11,076 nucleotides of DNA from JAZDMK01 sp043800975 (GCA_043800975.1 JAZDMK010000013.1:1-11076); one strand, 5' to 3'; shown: positions 1 to 6,015, counted from the stretch's first letter. Program-made: numbers and translations. The notes: a model not told the origin generated them from the letters alone.

Positions 1-351
1 GTCGATTTTCTTAGCGCGTTTGCCCTGAATCTTACGATTGATGGTTCGCGCATCGTTGACCAGCTGCTCGGAAGCTTCGGTTGAATCGAGTGCATTGAGA
101 ATTCGTGTTGTAAACGAACGAATGTTTGCGAAAGCAATTTCACGTTCATTGGTAGCGGAGAAGAAAGCATTTGCAGCGTTCTTAACGCTAAGTAGTGCCG
201 AACGGGCGGCGGTGAGGAGAGCATTTAATGAGACGACCTTCAGGGCGTTCCTGACGGGATTGTAAATAATACCCAATGCAAGAACAAAAGCGATGAGGTC
301 CTCGAGGTTGGCGACGTTTTTGGCGTTACCGGTTTCAGAGTAAGATTTCAT
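1..351 (-). CDS. Conserved hypothetical protein, C-terminus beyond window
   Basis: The reverse strand is open for exactly 117 codons from an ATG at 351-349 to the window edge, so only the N-terminal part is present. The protein begins MKSYSETGNAKNVANLEDLI and continues as an Ala/Asn-rich, probably helical sequence with no signal peptide and no membrane segment. The visible part ends in a basic stretch around RKIQGKRAKKID. The opening resembles, from memory, a group of uncharacterised Bacteroidota proteins of roughly 200 or more residues, and I know of no assigned function. Base composition is more G+C-rich than the intergenic DNA beside it, as expected for coding sequence. No Shine-Dalgarno sequence or clear TAnnTTTG promoter is visible upstream. 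A forward-strand reading at 38-265 overlaps it and is most likely its shadow. Confidence 0.72.
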   Translation of the reverse strand, partial: MKSYSETGNAKNVANLEDLIAFVLALGIIYNPVRNALKVVSLNALLTAARSALLSVKNAANAFFSATNEREIAFANIRSFTTRILNALDSTEASEQLVNDARTINRKIQGKRAKKID

Positions 352-420
352 AGCTATTGGTTTTACAACTTCGGCCAAAGGGACGAATGGGTATAAGTTT
401 ACTTACATAGGCAGTTAATT

Positions 421-457
421 TTATACTATAACGTAAAGAGTGGTGGCTATAGTATGA
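421..457. repeat. Inverted repeat upstream of the 1-351 gene
   Basis: ATACTATA (423-430) and TATAGTAT (448-455) are perfect complements around a 17-nt loop. The pairing extends to ten pairs if one G-T wobble is allowed. The dyad lies 70-105 bp upstream of the reverse-strand start at 351. It could be an operator or an RNA hairpin. It has no T-run typical of a terminator, and the arms are A+T-rich, so chance is possible. Confidence 0.3.
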
Positions 458-559
458 GAGGGATATAAGGGAATTTACTTATTTTTTAAAGTGGTGACGA
501 GTTACGGGATACAAGTGACCAAAATTATTTATTGAAAGGTAATTTCTTATTCAGGGAAA

Positions 560-668
560 TCAAACCTCCGGCGTCAGATTAAACAACTCCGGATACTTCG
601 CAGTTTTATCTCTGTAAAAATCTCCAAGCGTTTTCAGGTCCTTATCGTAATTGCCGGTGGGATGGAAC
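560..668 (-). pseudogene. Remnant of an acyltransferase 3' end
   Basis: Positions 566-668 align without gaps to 1853-1955, the 3' part of the intact PlsC-like gene; I count 94 of 103 bases identical. Read on the reverse strand the copy keeps the frame (FHPTGNYDKDLKTLGDFYRD, then KTAKYPELFNLTPEV) and ends at its own TGA at 562-560. Of nine differences, seven are synonymous and two change the protein (Asp to Asn, Glu to Gly). This suggests the copy diverged while it was still a functional gene. Directly upstream in frame is TAG where the intact gene has TGG, and similarity fades beyond that, so the first roughly 150 codons are missing. It may be the scar of a paralogue or of recombination with a related strain's allele. 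It is too short and lacks the catalytic motifs, so it should not be functional. Confidence 0.8.
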
Positions 669-751
669 TAAATAGAGATATCAGAATTGAGAATTTTTAA
701 ACAGAATCTGAAATGGTAAAGTTTATTTTAGTTTTTTTCAATCGGATTCAT
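669..751. other. A+T-rich intergenic DNA before the lipoprotein gene
   Basis: Together with 352-559, this completes a stretch of about 400 bp without an intact gene. Apart from the inverted repeat at 421-457, the acyltransferase remnant and the promoter match at 752-759, I see nothing definable. It is strongly A+T-rich with T-runs just before the promoter. Confidence 0.5.
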
Positions 752-759
752 TATCTTTG
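752..759 (+). promoter_or_regulatory. Bacteroidota -7 element for the lipoprotein gene
   Basis: TATCTTTG matches the TAnnTTTG -7 consensus of Bacteroidota exactly. Nine bases separate it from the ATG at 769, so transcription would start only a few bases before the start codon and give an almost leaderless mRNA. No clear TTTG -33 element is visible at the expected distance. Confidence 0.55.
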
Positions 760-768
760 GGGCAACGC

Positions 769-1818
769 ATGAAAAATAATTTTATAATATTTCTTTTCGT
801 TATGGCACTTGCTTCCTGCAACAGGCATGTTGAAGATGCAATTTTTAATGACTATAGTGATGTAGAGAAAGAGATCAGAGATACTGCTCACATTAATTTT
901 TTTTATGACACTAGTACTCATTTTTCAATAAAAAACTATGAGCCGGAGGAACTCGCTGAGATAAATAAGGATGCTGAGAAATTTAAAATGAACAAAGTTT
1001 ATCAGTGTATAGTTTTATCCTATTTGTCTGACAGTGCAAAGGAGGAAAGTATTAAAGTGTCAACATATGATCGTAATGGGAACCTTCTTGCCGAGGAATC
1101 GAATTCTAAAGGTAAACTGAACTATAGAGAAACCTATTCTTATAATGAAAATAATCGCATAACCTGTGAGATATACACTCGGTTTGATAAGGAGACGAAA
1201 ACTGATACGACCTATTATTTCTGGGACAGTAACAATAATATTTTATGTAAGAAGGAATTGACTTGGAAGCCATATCGGTGGAGAAATGAAAACTATACAT
1301 ATAGTAAAAACGGAATAGTTACAATGCATAATCAAATGGATTCTACGAATTTCATTTTCTATAAAAGATTAATTAATGAAAAAGGAGTTGAATTAGAATC
1401 ATTTTATCATTACTGTTTTAAAGGAGAAGGAAAGAGTCACAAATGGATTGCTTTTAATAATGAAGGGAAGATATTTCTTGAGATGAATGAAGGAATTGGT
1501 TTTTTCCCTTGCTCATCGAAAACTGTTTATTATTACGATAAATCAGGGAAAATACAAAGAAGTGAATTTGCAAGTAATTGTAATTTACCTGAAACAAATT
1601 ATTATGATGAAAATGGAAATTTGTTAAAATTCATTAGATTCCACGACTGGGAAGGAAAGAAAACAAATGACATTGAAATCATGTATGAATATTTCTATGA
1701 TAAAAATGGGCTTTTGACTGAAGAGAAAGAATTTAATAATTATAATTTAATGTACAAGTCGGATTCTTTAAAGCTGACGAGCAAGAGTTTGATTAAATAC
1801 AAATATTTCCCCAATTAA
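769..1818 (+). CDS. Predicted lipoprotein with YD/MORN-like repeats
   Basis: The 349-residue protein begins MKNNFIIFLFVMALASC. This is a type II signal peptide with lipobox LASC, predicting lipidation at Cys17 and anchoring in the cell envelope. From about residue 100 onward there are some nine copies of a loose 24-30 residue repeat with core Y-x-Y/F-D-x-N/S-G-x-L/I, for example YDRNGNLL (about 100), YYYDKSGKI (254), YYDENGNLL (278) and YFYDKNGLL (308). These resemble YD/RHS-type or MORN-like beta-hairpin repeats. No enzymatic motif is seen, so a binding or structural role is only inferred. I chose ATG 769 over the in-frame TTG at 757, because that TTG lies inside the -7 promoter match. The gene is visibly richer in A+T than its neighbours and is bracketed by two copies of acyltransferase sequence, so it may have been acquired. 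It converges on the next gene with a 13-bp gap. Confidence 0.8.
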   Translation: MKNNFIIFLFVMALASCNRHVEDAIFNDYSDVEKEIRDTAHINFFYDTSTHFSIKNYEPEELAEINKDAEKFKMNKVYQCIVLSYLSDSAKEESIKVSTYDRNGNLLAEESNSKGKLNYRETYSYNENNRITCEIYTRFDKETKTDTTYYFWDSNNNILCKKELTWKPYRWRNENYTYSKNGIVTMHNQMDSTNFIFYKRLINEKGVELESFYHYCFKGEGKSHKWIAFNNEGKIFLEMNEGIGFFPCSSKTVYYYDKSGKIQRSEFASNCNLPETNYYDENGNLLKFIRFHDWEGKKTNDIEIMYEYFYDKNGLLTEEKEFNNYNLMYKSDSLKLTSKSLIKYKYFPN

Positions 1819-1831
1819 ATTTGAGTATAGC

Positions 1832-2401
1832 TTAATCCACCTTAATGTTAGGCTCCGGCGTCAAATTAAACAACTCCGGATACTTCGCCGTTTTATCTCT
1901 ATAAAAATCTTCCAGTGTTTTCAGGTCCTTATCATAATCGCCGGTGGGGTGGAACCAGAAGGAGACTGCCGTTTCTTTCTTTTTATAATCGATGTAACCC
2001 ACAAGGATAGGCACATTCGCGCCGGTGGCAATGTGATGAAAACCTTTTTTCCAGTGCTTGACCCGCTTGCGTGTTCCTTCAGGAGTGATAAGCAGTGCAA
2101 ACTTTTTTCGTTTTTCAAACTGTGCAATGACATCCTGAATGGTAGAGTTTCCGGGGCTTCTGTCTACAGCTACGCCGCCCATCCATCGGATGATAAAACC
2201 AAAAGGCGGTTTGAACCATTCTTTTTTAATGAGGAAATAAGTAGGGATTCCCGCTTTCCACAGACTTAACCGGCCCCATATAAAATCCCAGCTGGAGGTA
2301 TGAGGTGCCGAGATAATCACGAACTTCTGATAATCGAGCGTGACGTTGCAGATATACTTCCAACGGAAAAGCCAGAGGATGAAAGAAGCAAATAATTTCA
2401 T
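1832..2401 (-). CDS. PlsC-like 1-acylglycerol-phosphate acyltransferase family protein
   Basis: This 189-residue protein belongs to the lysophospholipid acyltransferase (PlsC) superfamily, which transfers an acyl chain from acyl-CoA or acyl-ACP to a lipid hydroxyl at the membrane. The H-x4-D catalytic motif is PHTSSWDF, with His34 and Asp39. A substrate-binding motif GGVAVDRS lies around 75-82, and the third motif TPEGTRKR at 106-113 corresponds to the usual FPEGTRS. A short hydrophobic N-terminus (about 4-12) may help membrane association. It is shorter than classical PlsC (about 240 residues) and resembles the compact acyltransferases of Bacteroidota, so its substrate is uncertain: it could act on lysophosphatidate, ornithine-type lipid or another acceptor. 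The start at 2401 has a -7 element four bases upstream. A decayed copy of its 3' end lies at 560-668. Confidence 0.85.
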   Translation of the reverse strand: MKLFASFILWLFRWKYICNVTLDYQKFVIISAPHTSSWDFIWGRLSLWKAGIPTYFLIKKEWFKPPFGFIIRWMGGVAVDRSPGNSTIQDVIAQFEKRKKFALLITPEGTRKRVKHWKKGFHHIATGANVPILVGYIDYKKKETAVSFWFHPTGDYDKDLKTLEDFYRDKTAKYPELFNLTPEPNIKVD

Positions 2402-2405
2402 GGAG

Positions 2406-2413
2406 CAAAGGTA
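2406..2413 (-). promoter_or_regulatory. -7 element for the acyltransferase gene
   Basis: Read on the reverse strand, TACCTTTG matches TAnnTTTG exactly and is followed by CTCC and then the ATG at 2401-2399. A transcription start at the usual distance would fall at or inside the start codon. Either the mRNA is leaderless or the true translation start is slightly downstream. The nearest TTG upstream is about 24 bases away, longer than the usual -33 spacing. Confidence 0.5.
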
Positions 2414-2422
2414 GAAAGATTT

Positions 2423-2449
2423 TTAATTTTCGATTTTCAATTTTCGATT
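2423..2449. repeat. Short tandem repeat TTTTCGATTTTCAA type
   Basis: The segment reads as alternating TTTTCGAT and TTTTCAAT words, roughly two units of 14 bp. It lies between the acyltransferase promoter and the next repeat block and has no coding potential. Confidence 0.55.
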
Positions 2450-2467
2450 GAAGTCCCGGTTATAAAA

Positions 2468-2494
2468 CTTTGCGTTCTTTGCGTCTCTGCGTGA
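2468..2494. repeat. Three 9-bp units CTTTGCGTT / CTTTGCGTC / TCTGCGTGA
   Basis: Three consecutive 9-bp units share the core TTTGCGT, and the third is degenerate. From memory, this CTTTGCGTC-type repeat ending in GTGAAA recurs between genes in Bacteroidota and related bacteria. Its role is unknown. Confidence 0.6.
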
Positions 2495-2510
2495 AACAAA
2501 TAGTTTAAAG

Positions 2511-2533
2511 TATCACACCTGAGCACTGTGATA
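2511..2533. repeat. Dyad, possible hairpin between two reverse-strand genes
   Basis: TATCACA (2511-2517) and TGTGATA (2527-2533) are perfect 7-bp complements around a 9-nt loop. The dyad lies downstream of the TonB_C gene on the reverse strand. It could end that transcript or bind a regulator, but no T-run follows on either strand. Confidence 0.3.
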
Positions 2534-2582
2534 AACTTTGGTGGTTAAAGAAAATGCAAGATGTGATAGCAGCTCATTATCG

Positions 2583-2671
2583 CCCCAACTCACCAATTTC
2601 CAAATTCCCCAATTCTCCAATCGACCAAATCACTAATTCTCCAATTGACCAATTCCCCAATCGACCAATTA
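2583..2671. repeat. Degenerate tandem repeat CCAATTCnCCAATYGAC
   Basis: About 90 bp are built from the words CCAATTC, CCAATTG and CCAATCGACCAA in irregular alternation. They read as AATTGG/GATTGG units on the other strand. The block runs directly into the stop codon of the TonB_C gene (2669-2671). Units are imperfect and there are no unique spacers, so this is not a CRISPR array. It looks like an expanded simple repeat of a kind I recall from intergenic DNA of Bacteroidota. Confidence 0.7.
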
Positions 2672-3100
2672 TTTCGCATCAAAATGCAGTGGCAGATAAA
2701 AGCGGACGGGAACTTTCTTTCCGCGAAGACAGCCGGGTTTCCACAGGGGTGCCATGCGCAATGCCTGCTCCACTTCTTTATCCAGCTGGGTTGGAATATT
2801 GTCATATCGCCAGTCGTAGATGCAGGGGTTGCGGACCCTTCCTGTTGTATCCACAATAAAAGTGCTGCTTAAGAATGTATGTTGCGTTTGAGCAGAAGTC
2901 AATTCCGGGAAGGAAATATTTTTGAAAATAAAACGAAGAAGCGAATCCTGTCCGCCAGGGAATACAGGCATTTGATCGACCTGAATAAAAACATAGGATC
3001 CTTCAAAAATATCGGGATAGGAGCTGCATTTATCCTGTGCGTTGATTTGCGTATTTAACCCGAAGGATACAAAGAAAAATATGAAGAGTAGTTTCTGCAT
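2669..3100 (-). CDS. Secreted TonB C-terminal domain protein
   Basis: The 143-residue protein opens with a signal peptide (MQKLLFIFFFVSFGL to about INAQ at 22). The rest is a single TonB_C-type domain: MPVFPGGQDSLLRFI (44-58), STFIVDTTGRVRNP (79-92), and the helix plus strand EVEQALRMAPLWKPG to KKVPVRFYLPLHF (109-140). The PxFPGG opening and the WxPG-x-x-x-G-K-x-V-x-V pattern are typical of Bacteroidota proteins annotated as energy transducer TonB. Unlike true TonB it has no retained N-terminal anchor and no Pro-rich linker, so it probably does not couple ExbBD energy to a receptor by itself. A periplasmic binding or accessory role is inferred. It is divergent from tnaA, and its stop codon abuts a repeat block. 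Confidence 0.82.
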   Translation of the reverse strand: MQKLLFIFFFVSFGLNTQINAQDKCSSYPDIFEGSYVFIQVDQMPVFPGGQDSLLRFIFKNISFPELTSAQTQHTFLSSTFIVDTTGRVRNPCIYDWRYDNIPTQLDKEVEQALRMAPLWKPGCLRGKKVPVRFYLPLHFDAK

Positions 3101-3110
3101 AAAGGTTTCT

Positions 3111-3118
3111 CAAAAATA
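3111..3118 (-). promoter_or_regulatory. -7 element for the TonB_C gene
   Basis: Reverse-strand TATTTTTG matches TAnnTTTG exactly and ends ten bases before the ATG at 3100. The predicted transcript would have only a few untranslated bases. The surroundings are A+T-rich, so a chance match is possible. Confidence 0.45.
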
Positions 3119-3168
3119 CAAAATGTAGAGGATTTCCAGAATAAAACTGAAAATATTAACAGAAATGC

Positions 3169-3197
3169 TTTGGTTTAAAAAAAAATCTTTAGGTTTG
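3169..3197 (+). promoter_or_regulatory. Promoter of the tnaA operon
   Basis: TTTG at 3169-3172 and TAGGTTTG at 3190-3197 fit the Bacteroidota -33 and -7 elements, with a 17-bp spacer slightly shorter than usual. The start of transcription would be near 3203, leaving about 145 bases of leader before tnaA at 3350. It is the only site here for which I see both elements as exact matches. Confidence 0.55.
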
Positions 3198-3206
3198 TTT
3201 CGAGAA

Positions 3207-3284
3207 ATGAATGCTATGCAGCAGCTAATACAAAATAAGCCCTATTTAAAGGTCACGAATTACGTGCCTGTTCCTCCTTTCTGA
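3207..3284 (+). CDS. Possible leader peptide ORF upstream of tnaA
   Basis: A 25-codon ORF runs from ATG 3207 to TGA 3282-3284 and reads MNAMQQLIQNKPYLKVTN then YVPVPPF. It begins nine bases after the -7 element, the same geometry as at the lipoprotein gene. In Escherichia coli, tryptophanase is controlled by a 24-residue leader peptide, TnaC, whose ribosome stalls at a UGA stop after a terminal Pro in response to tryptophan. This ORF shares the length, position, UGA stop and a Pro-rich C-terminus. It lacks the tryptophan residue that is essential in TnaC and shows no sequence similarity to it. An ORF of this length is quite likely by chance, so this is a candidate only. Confidence 0.25.
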   Translation: MNAMQQLIQNKPYLKVTNYVPVPPF

Positions 3285-3290
3285 AAAGGA
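3251..3290 (+). promoter_or_regulatory. Two potential RNA hairpins in the tnaA leader
   Basis: The first is GG-(t)-CACG, loop AATTA, CGTGCC at 3251-3268, six pairs with one bulged base. The second is TCCTTT, loop CTGA, AAAGGA at 3275-3290, six perfect pairs followed by ATTTTG. The loop of the second contains the stop codon of the small leader ORF. Neither has a terminator-grade T-run. The first, being palindromic, could instead be a DNA operator. Confidence 0.3.
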
Positions 3291-3349
3291 ATTTTGCTGT
3301 TTCCCACAGAATTGTAAAGTGATTGTTAGATGTTATTAAATGAAATGTT

Positions 3350-4726
3350 ATGGAAATTCCTTTTGCAGAATCGTATAAAATTAAAATGGTGGAGCCGCTG
3401 AGGCGCAGTACCCGTGAAGAACGTGAAAACTGGATTCGTGAAGCCCGTTATAATCTCTTTAACCTGAAAAGTGAACAGGTTTTTATCGACCTGCTTACCG
3501 ATTCGGGTACCGGTGCTATGAGCGACCGGCAGTGGGCCGCAATGATGATCGGCGATGAAAGTTATGCCGGAGCTTCTTCATATTACAACATGAAGAAAGC
3601 CATAAAAGATATTCTTGGTTTTGAGTTTTTTCTTCCCACCCATCAGGGTCGTGCTGCTGAGAATGTGTTGTTTAGTGCCATGGTGAAAGAAGGGGATGTG
3701 GTTCCCGGTAATTCGCATTTTGATACAACCAAAGGACATATTGAATTCCGTAAAGCACATGCCATTGATTGCACTGTTGACGAGGCGTTCAATACAAGTT
3801 GCGATTTTCCTTTCAAAGGAAACCTCGATTTGCAGAAGCTGGAAGATGTGCTGAAGAAATACCCCAAAGAACAAATTCCTTTTATTCTGGTTACGGTAAC
3901 CTGCAATACATCCGGCGGACAGCCAGTAAGTATTGAGAATATCAAAGGCGTTCGTGCACTGGCTGACAAATACGGCGTGCGCGTATTGTTTGATTCGGCA
4001 CGCTTTGCAGAGAATGCATACTTTATTAAAAAACGCGAAAAAGGATATGCCGATAAAACGATCAAACAAATCGTAACGGAAATGTTTGCCCATGCCGATC
4101 TGATGACCATGAGCAGCAAGAAAGATGCGATTGTAAACATGGGAGGCTTTATTGGTTTTAAAGAAAAAGAACTGTTTGAAAAAGCAAGTGTTTTCAATAT
4201 TGTATTTGAGGGATTCATTACCTATGGCGGAATGTCGGGTCGTGATATGAACGCACTGGCAGTGGGTTTGGATGAAGGAACTGAATTCAGTGTTCTGGAA
4301 ACCCGCATCCGGCAGGTAGAATATCTGGGACATAAATTACAGGAGAATGGTATTCCTATACAATGTCCTGTTGGCGGACATGGCGTATTTATAGATGCGC
4401 GCAGGTTTCTGAAACAGGTACCCAAAGAAGAATACCAGGCACAAACCTTGGCTGTGGAATTGTACATTGAGGGCGGTGTTCGTGGAGTTGAAATTGGAGC
4501 AATTCTTGCTGACCGTGACCCCGTGACACGTGAAAACCGATATCCCGACCTTGAATTTTTACGCCTGGCCATTCCGCGCAGGGTGTATACAAACAACCAT
4601 ATGGATGTGGTGGCGGCTTCGCTTATCAATGTATACGATCGTCGCGATAAAATAAAACACGGGTATCGCATCATGCGTGAAGCGCCAATCATGCGTCACT
4701 TTACTGTTGAATTAGAAACTGTATAA
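3350..4726 (+). CDS. tnaA: Tryptophanase (L-tryptophan indole-lyase)
   Basis: This 458-residue PLP enzyme splits L-tryptophan into indole, pyruvate and ammonia in the cytoplasm. It belongs to the beta-eliminating lyase family with tyrosine phenol-lyase, and specific residues favour tryptophanase. NSHFDTT has Asp125 where the phenol-lyase has Thr; GVRGVEIG has Ile382 where the phenol-lyase has the substrate-binding Arg; and MRHFT has His450 where the phenol-lyase has Phe. PLP contacts are visible: THQGR (97-101), Asn186 in TCNTSGG, FDSAR with Asp215 and Arg218, the Schiff-base lysine in SSKKDA (Lys258 by comparison with E. coli Lys270), and carboxylate-binding Arg405 in LRLAIPR. Length is close to E. 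coli TnaA (471). No Shine-Dalgarno sequence precedes ATG 3350. The next gene starts two bases after the stop. No aromatic amino acid permease gene (tnaB-like) is adjacent. Confidence 0.95.
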   Translation: MEIPFAESYKIKMVEPLRRSTREERENWIREARYNLFNLKSEQVFIDLLTDSGTGAMSDRQWAAMMIGDESYAGASSYYNMKKAIKDILGFEFFLPTHQGRAAENVLFSAMVKEGDVVPGNSHFDTTKGHIEFRKAHAIDCTVDEAFNTSCDFPFKGNLDLQKLEDVLKKYPKEQIPFILVTVTCNTSGGQPVSIENIKGVRALADKYGVRVLFDSARFAENAYFIKKREKGYADKTIKQIVTEMFAHADLMTMSSKKDAIVNMGGFIGFKEKELFEKASVFNIVFEGFITYGGMSGRDMNALAVGLDEGTEFSVLETRIRQVEYLGHKLQENGIPIQCPVGGHGVFIDARRFLKQVPKEEYQAQTLAVELYIEGGVRGVEIGAILADRDPVTRENRYPDLEFLRLAIPRRVYTNNHMDVVAASLINVYDRRDKIKHGYRIMREAPIMRHFTVELETV

Positions 4727-4728
4727 CC

Positions 4729-6006
4729 ATGAAAAGATTCGCTCTCATACTGTTGATCATCTTTACAGCATTCATTGCCAATGCAGGTATTTCGTTTGAT
4801 GATTATTTCCTGAATAAATCAATGCGTCTGGATTACATTCATACCGGAAACAAAAGCATGGAAGTATTTTCGTTTGATGAGCTTCGTGAAGAACCCTACT
4901 GGGGCGGATCTAAAGTGAACCTGATCGATATCTTTGATTACGGCAAATACAAATTTGAAGTGTATGATGCAGCTTCAAACACTTTGATATACTCACATAC
5001 TTATTCCACTTTATTTGCCGAATGGCAGACAACCGAAGAAGCAAAAACCGTAACAAGATCATTGAGTGAAACGGCTGTATTTCCTTACCCGCTTAAGAAA
5101 GTAAATGTTGTTTTTTATTCAAGGGATAAGAAAAATTTATTTCAGAAAGTGTGGGAATATCCGATTGACCCGGCCAGCATTTATGTTTCTAAAGAAAAAC
5201 GTTTTGTATATCCTTCTTTCGATGTTTTAAAAAACGGCGACCCTGCTGTAAAGGTTGATCTTGTTATTATACCCGATGGATATACCAAAGATGAAATGGA
5301 ACTGTTTAAAAAAGATTGTGAGAAATTTTCTAAATATCTTTTTAATGCAGAACCTTTCAAAAGCAATAAAAAGAAATTTAATATTTATGGTGTTGAAGCT
5401 CCTTCGCAGGAATCGGGTCCCGATGTTCCGGGAGAAAATGTGTGGAAGAATACAATTCTGAATACAACCTTTTATGCACTGGGAACCGATCGCTACCTGA
5501 TGACCTATGATGATAAAAGCGTGCGGAATATTGCAGCCAATGCACCCTACGATCAGATTTACATTCTGGTGAATTCCAACAAATATGGTGGAGGCTCTAT
5601 TTATAATTACTATTCCGTTTGTGTGAACAGCAACTATGCAGAAGAATATGTTTTTCAGCATGAGTTTGGTCATGGCTTTGCCGGATTGGGTGATGAATAT
5701 TATACTTCAGAAGTGGCAGTCGAAAATTTTTATCCTGTTGAGTTGGAACCCTGGGAACCCAACCTGACAACTTTAGTAAATTTTGATGCCAAGTGGAAAA
5801 GCCTGGTTGACAAACAGACTCCTGTTCCTACGCCTGCTGAGAGTCAGTACAGCAGCAAAATTGGTGTGTTTGAAGGCGGAGGTTACAATGCAAAGGGTAT
5901 ATATCGTCCGGCATTGGATTGCACAATGAAATCGATTATCAAGAATAAATTCTGTCGTGTATGTCAGAATTCAATTCAGAAATCAATTGACTTTTATTCG
6001 AAGTAG
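4729..6006 (+). CDS. Secreted M64-family (IgA peptidase type) metallopeptidase
   Basis: The 425-residue protein has a signal peptide ending near ANA at 19 and is predicted to be exported. An N-terminal beta-rich domain (about 20-165) is followed by the catalytic domain, opening with VDLVIIPDGYT (176-186). The zinc site is HEFGHGFAGLGDEYY at 311-325: His311 and His315 bind zinc, Glu312 is catalytic, and Asp322 is the probable third ligand. The C-terminal CTM...FCRVC (398-412) is also characteristic of M64. The family is named for an IgA1/IgA2 peptidase of Clostridium ramosum, but most Bacteroidota members have unknown substrates, so IgA cleavage should not be assumed. No T9SS sorting domain is seen at the C-terminus. 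It starts two bases after tnaA and nine bases before the next gene, so it is probably cotranscribed and could help release peptides for amino acid fermentation; that role is inferred. Confidence 0.9.
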   Translation: MKRFALILLIIFTAFIANAGISFDDYFLNKSMRLDYIHTGNKSMEVFSFDELREEPYWGGSKVNLIDIFDYGKYKFEVYDAASNTLIYSHTYSTLFAEWQTTEEAKTVTRSLSETAVFPYPLKKVNVVFYSRDKKNLFQKVWEYPIDPASIYVSKEKRFVYPSFDVLKNGDPAVKVDLVIIPDGYTKDEMELFKKDCEKFSKYLFNAEPFKSNKKKFNIYGVEAPSQESGPDVPGENVWKNTILNTTFYALGTDRYLMTYDDKSVRNIAANAPYDQIYILVNSNKYGGGSIYNYYSVCVNSNYAEEYVFQHEFGHGFAGLGDEYYTSEVAVENFYPVELEPWEPNLTTLVNFDAKWKSLVDKQTPVPTPAESQYSSKIGVFEGGGYNAKGIYRPALDCTMKSIIKNKFCRVCQNSIQKSIDFYSK

Positions 6007-6015
6007 TTTCTGTTT

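Noticed and set aside
38..265. Forward-strand reading of 75 codons
   Set aside because: The reverse strand is open without interruption from 351 to the window edge and gives a more protein-like sequence. The forward reading is its shadow.
757..768. TTG start adding four residues to the lipoprotein
   Set aside because: The TTG is part of the TATCTTTG promoter match, and the ATG at 769 gives a cleaner signal peptide beginning MKNN.
2583..2671. CRISPR-like array
   Set aside because: Units are short and imperfect, spacers are not unique or of constant length, and no cas genes are nearby.
2554..2859. Forward-strand reading of 101 codons across the simple repeat
   Set aside because: Its N-terminal half is translated repeat (SPISKFPNSPID-like) and the rest is antisense to the TonB_C gene.
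3578..4333. Long antisense reading of 251 codons
   Set aside because: It lies wholly inside tnaA on the opposite strand, is rich in Cys, His and Phe without domain pattern, and has no promoter or ribosome site.
3350..4726. Tyrosine phenol-lyase instead of tryptophanase
   Set aside because: The phenol-lyase-specific Thr and Arg in the active site are Asp125 and Ile382 here, and His450 is the tryptophanase-type residue.
5227..5673. Antisense reading of 148 codons inside the M64 gene
   Set aside because: It is a low-complexity Ile/Phe/Asn sequence opposite a well-supported peptidase domain.
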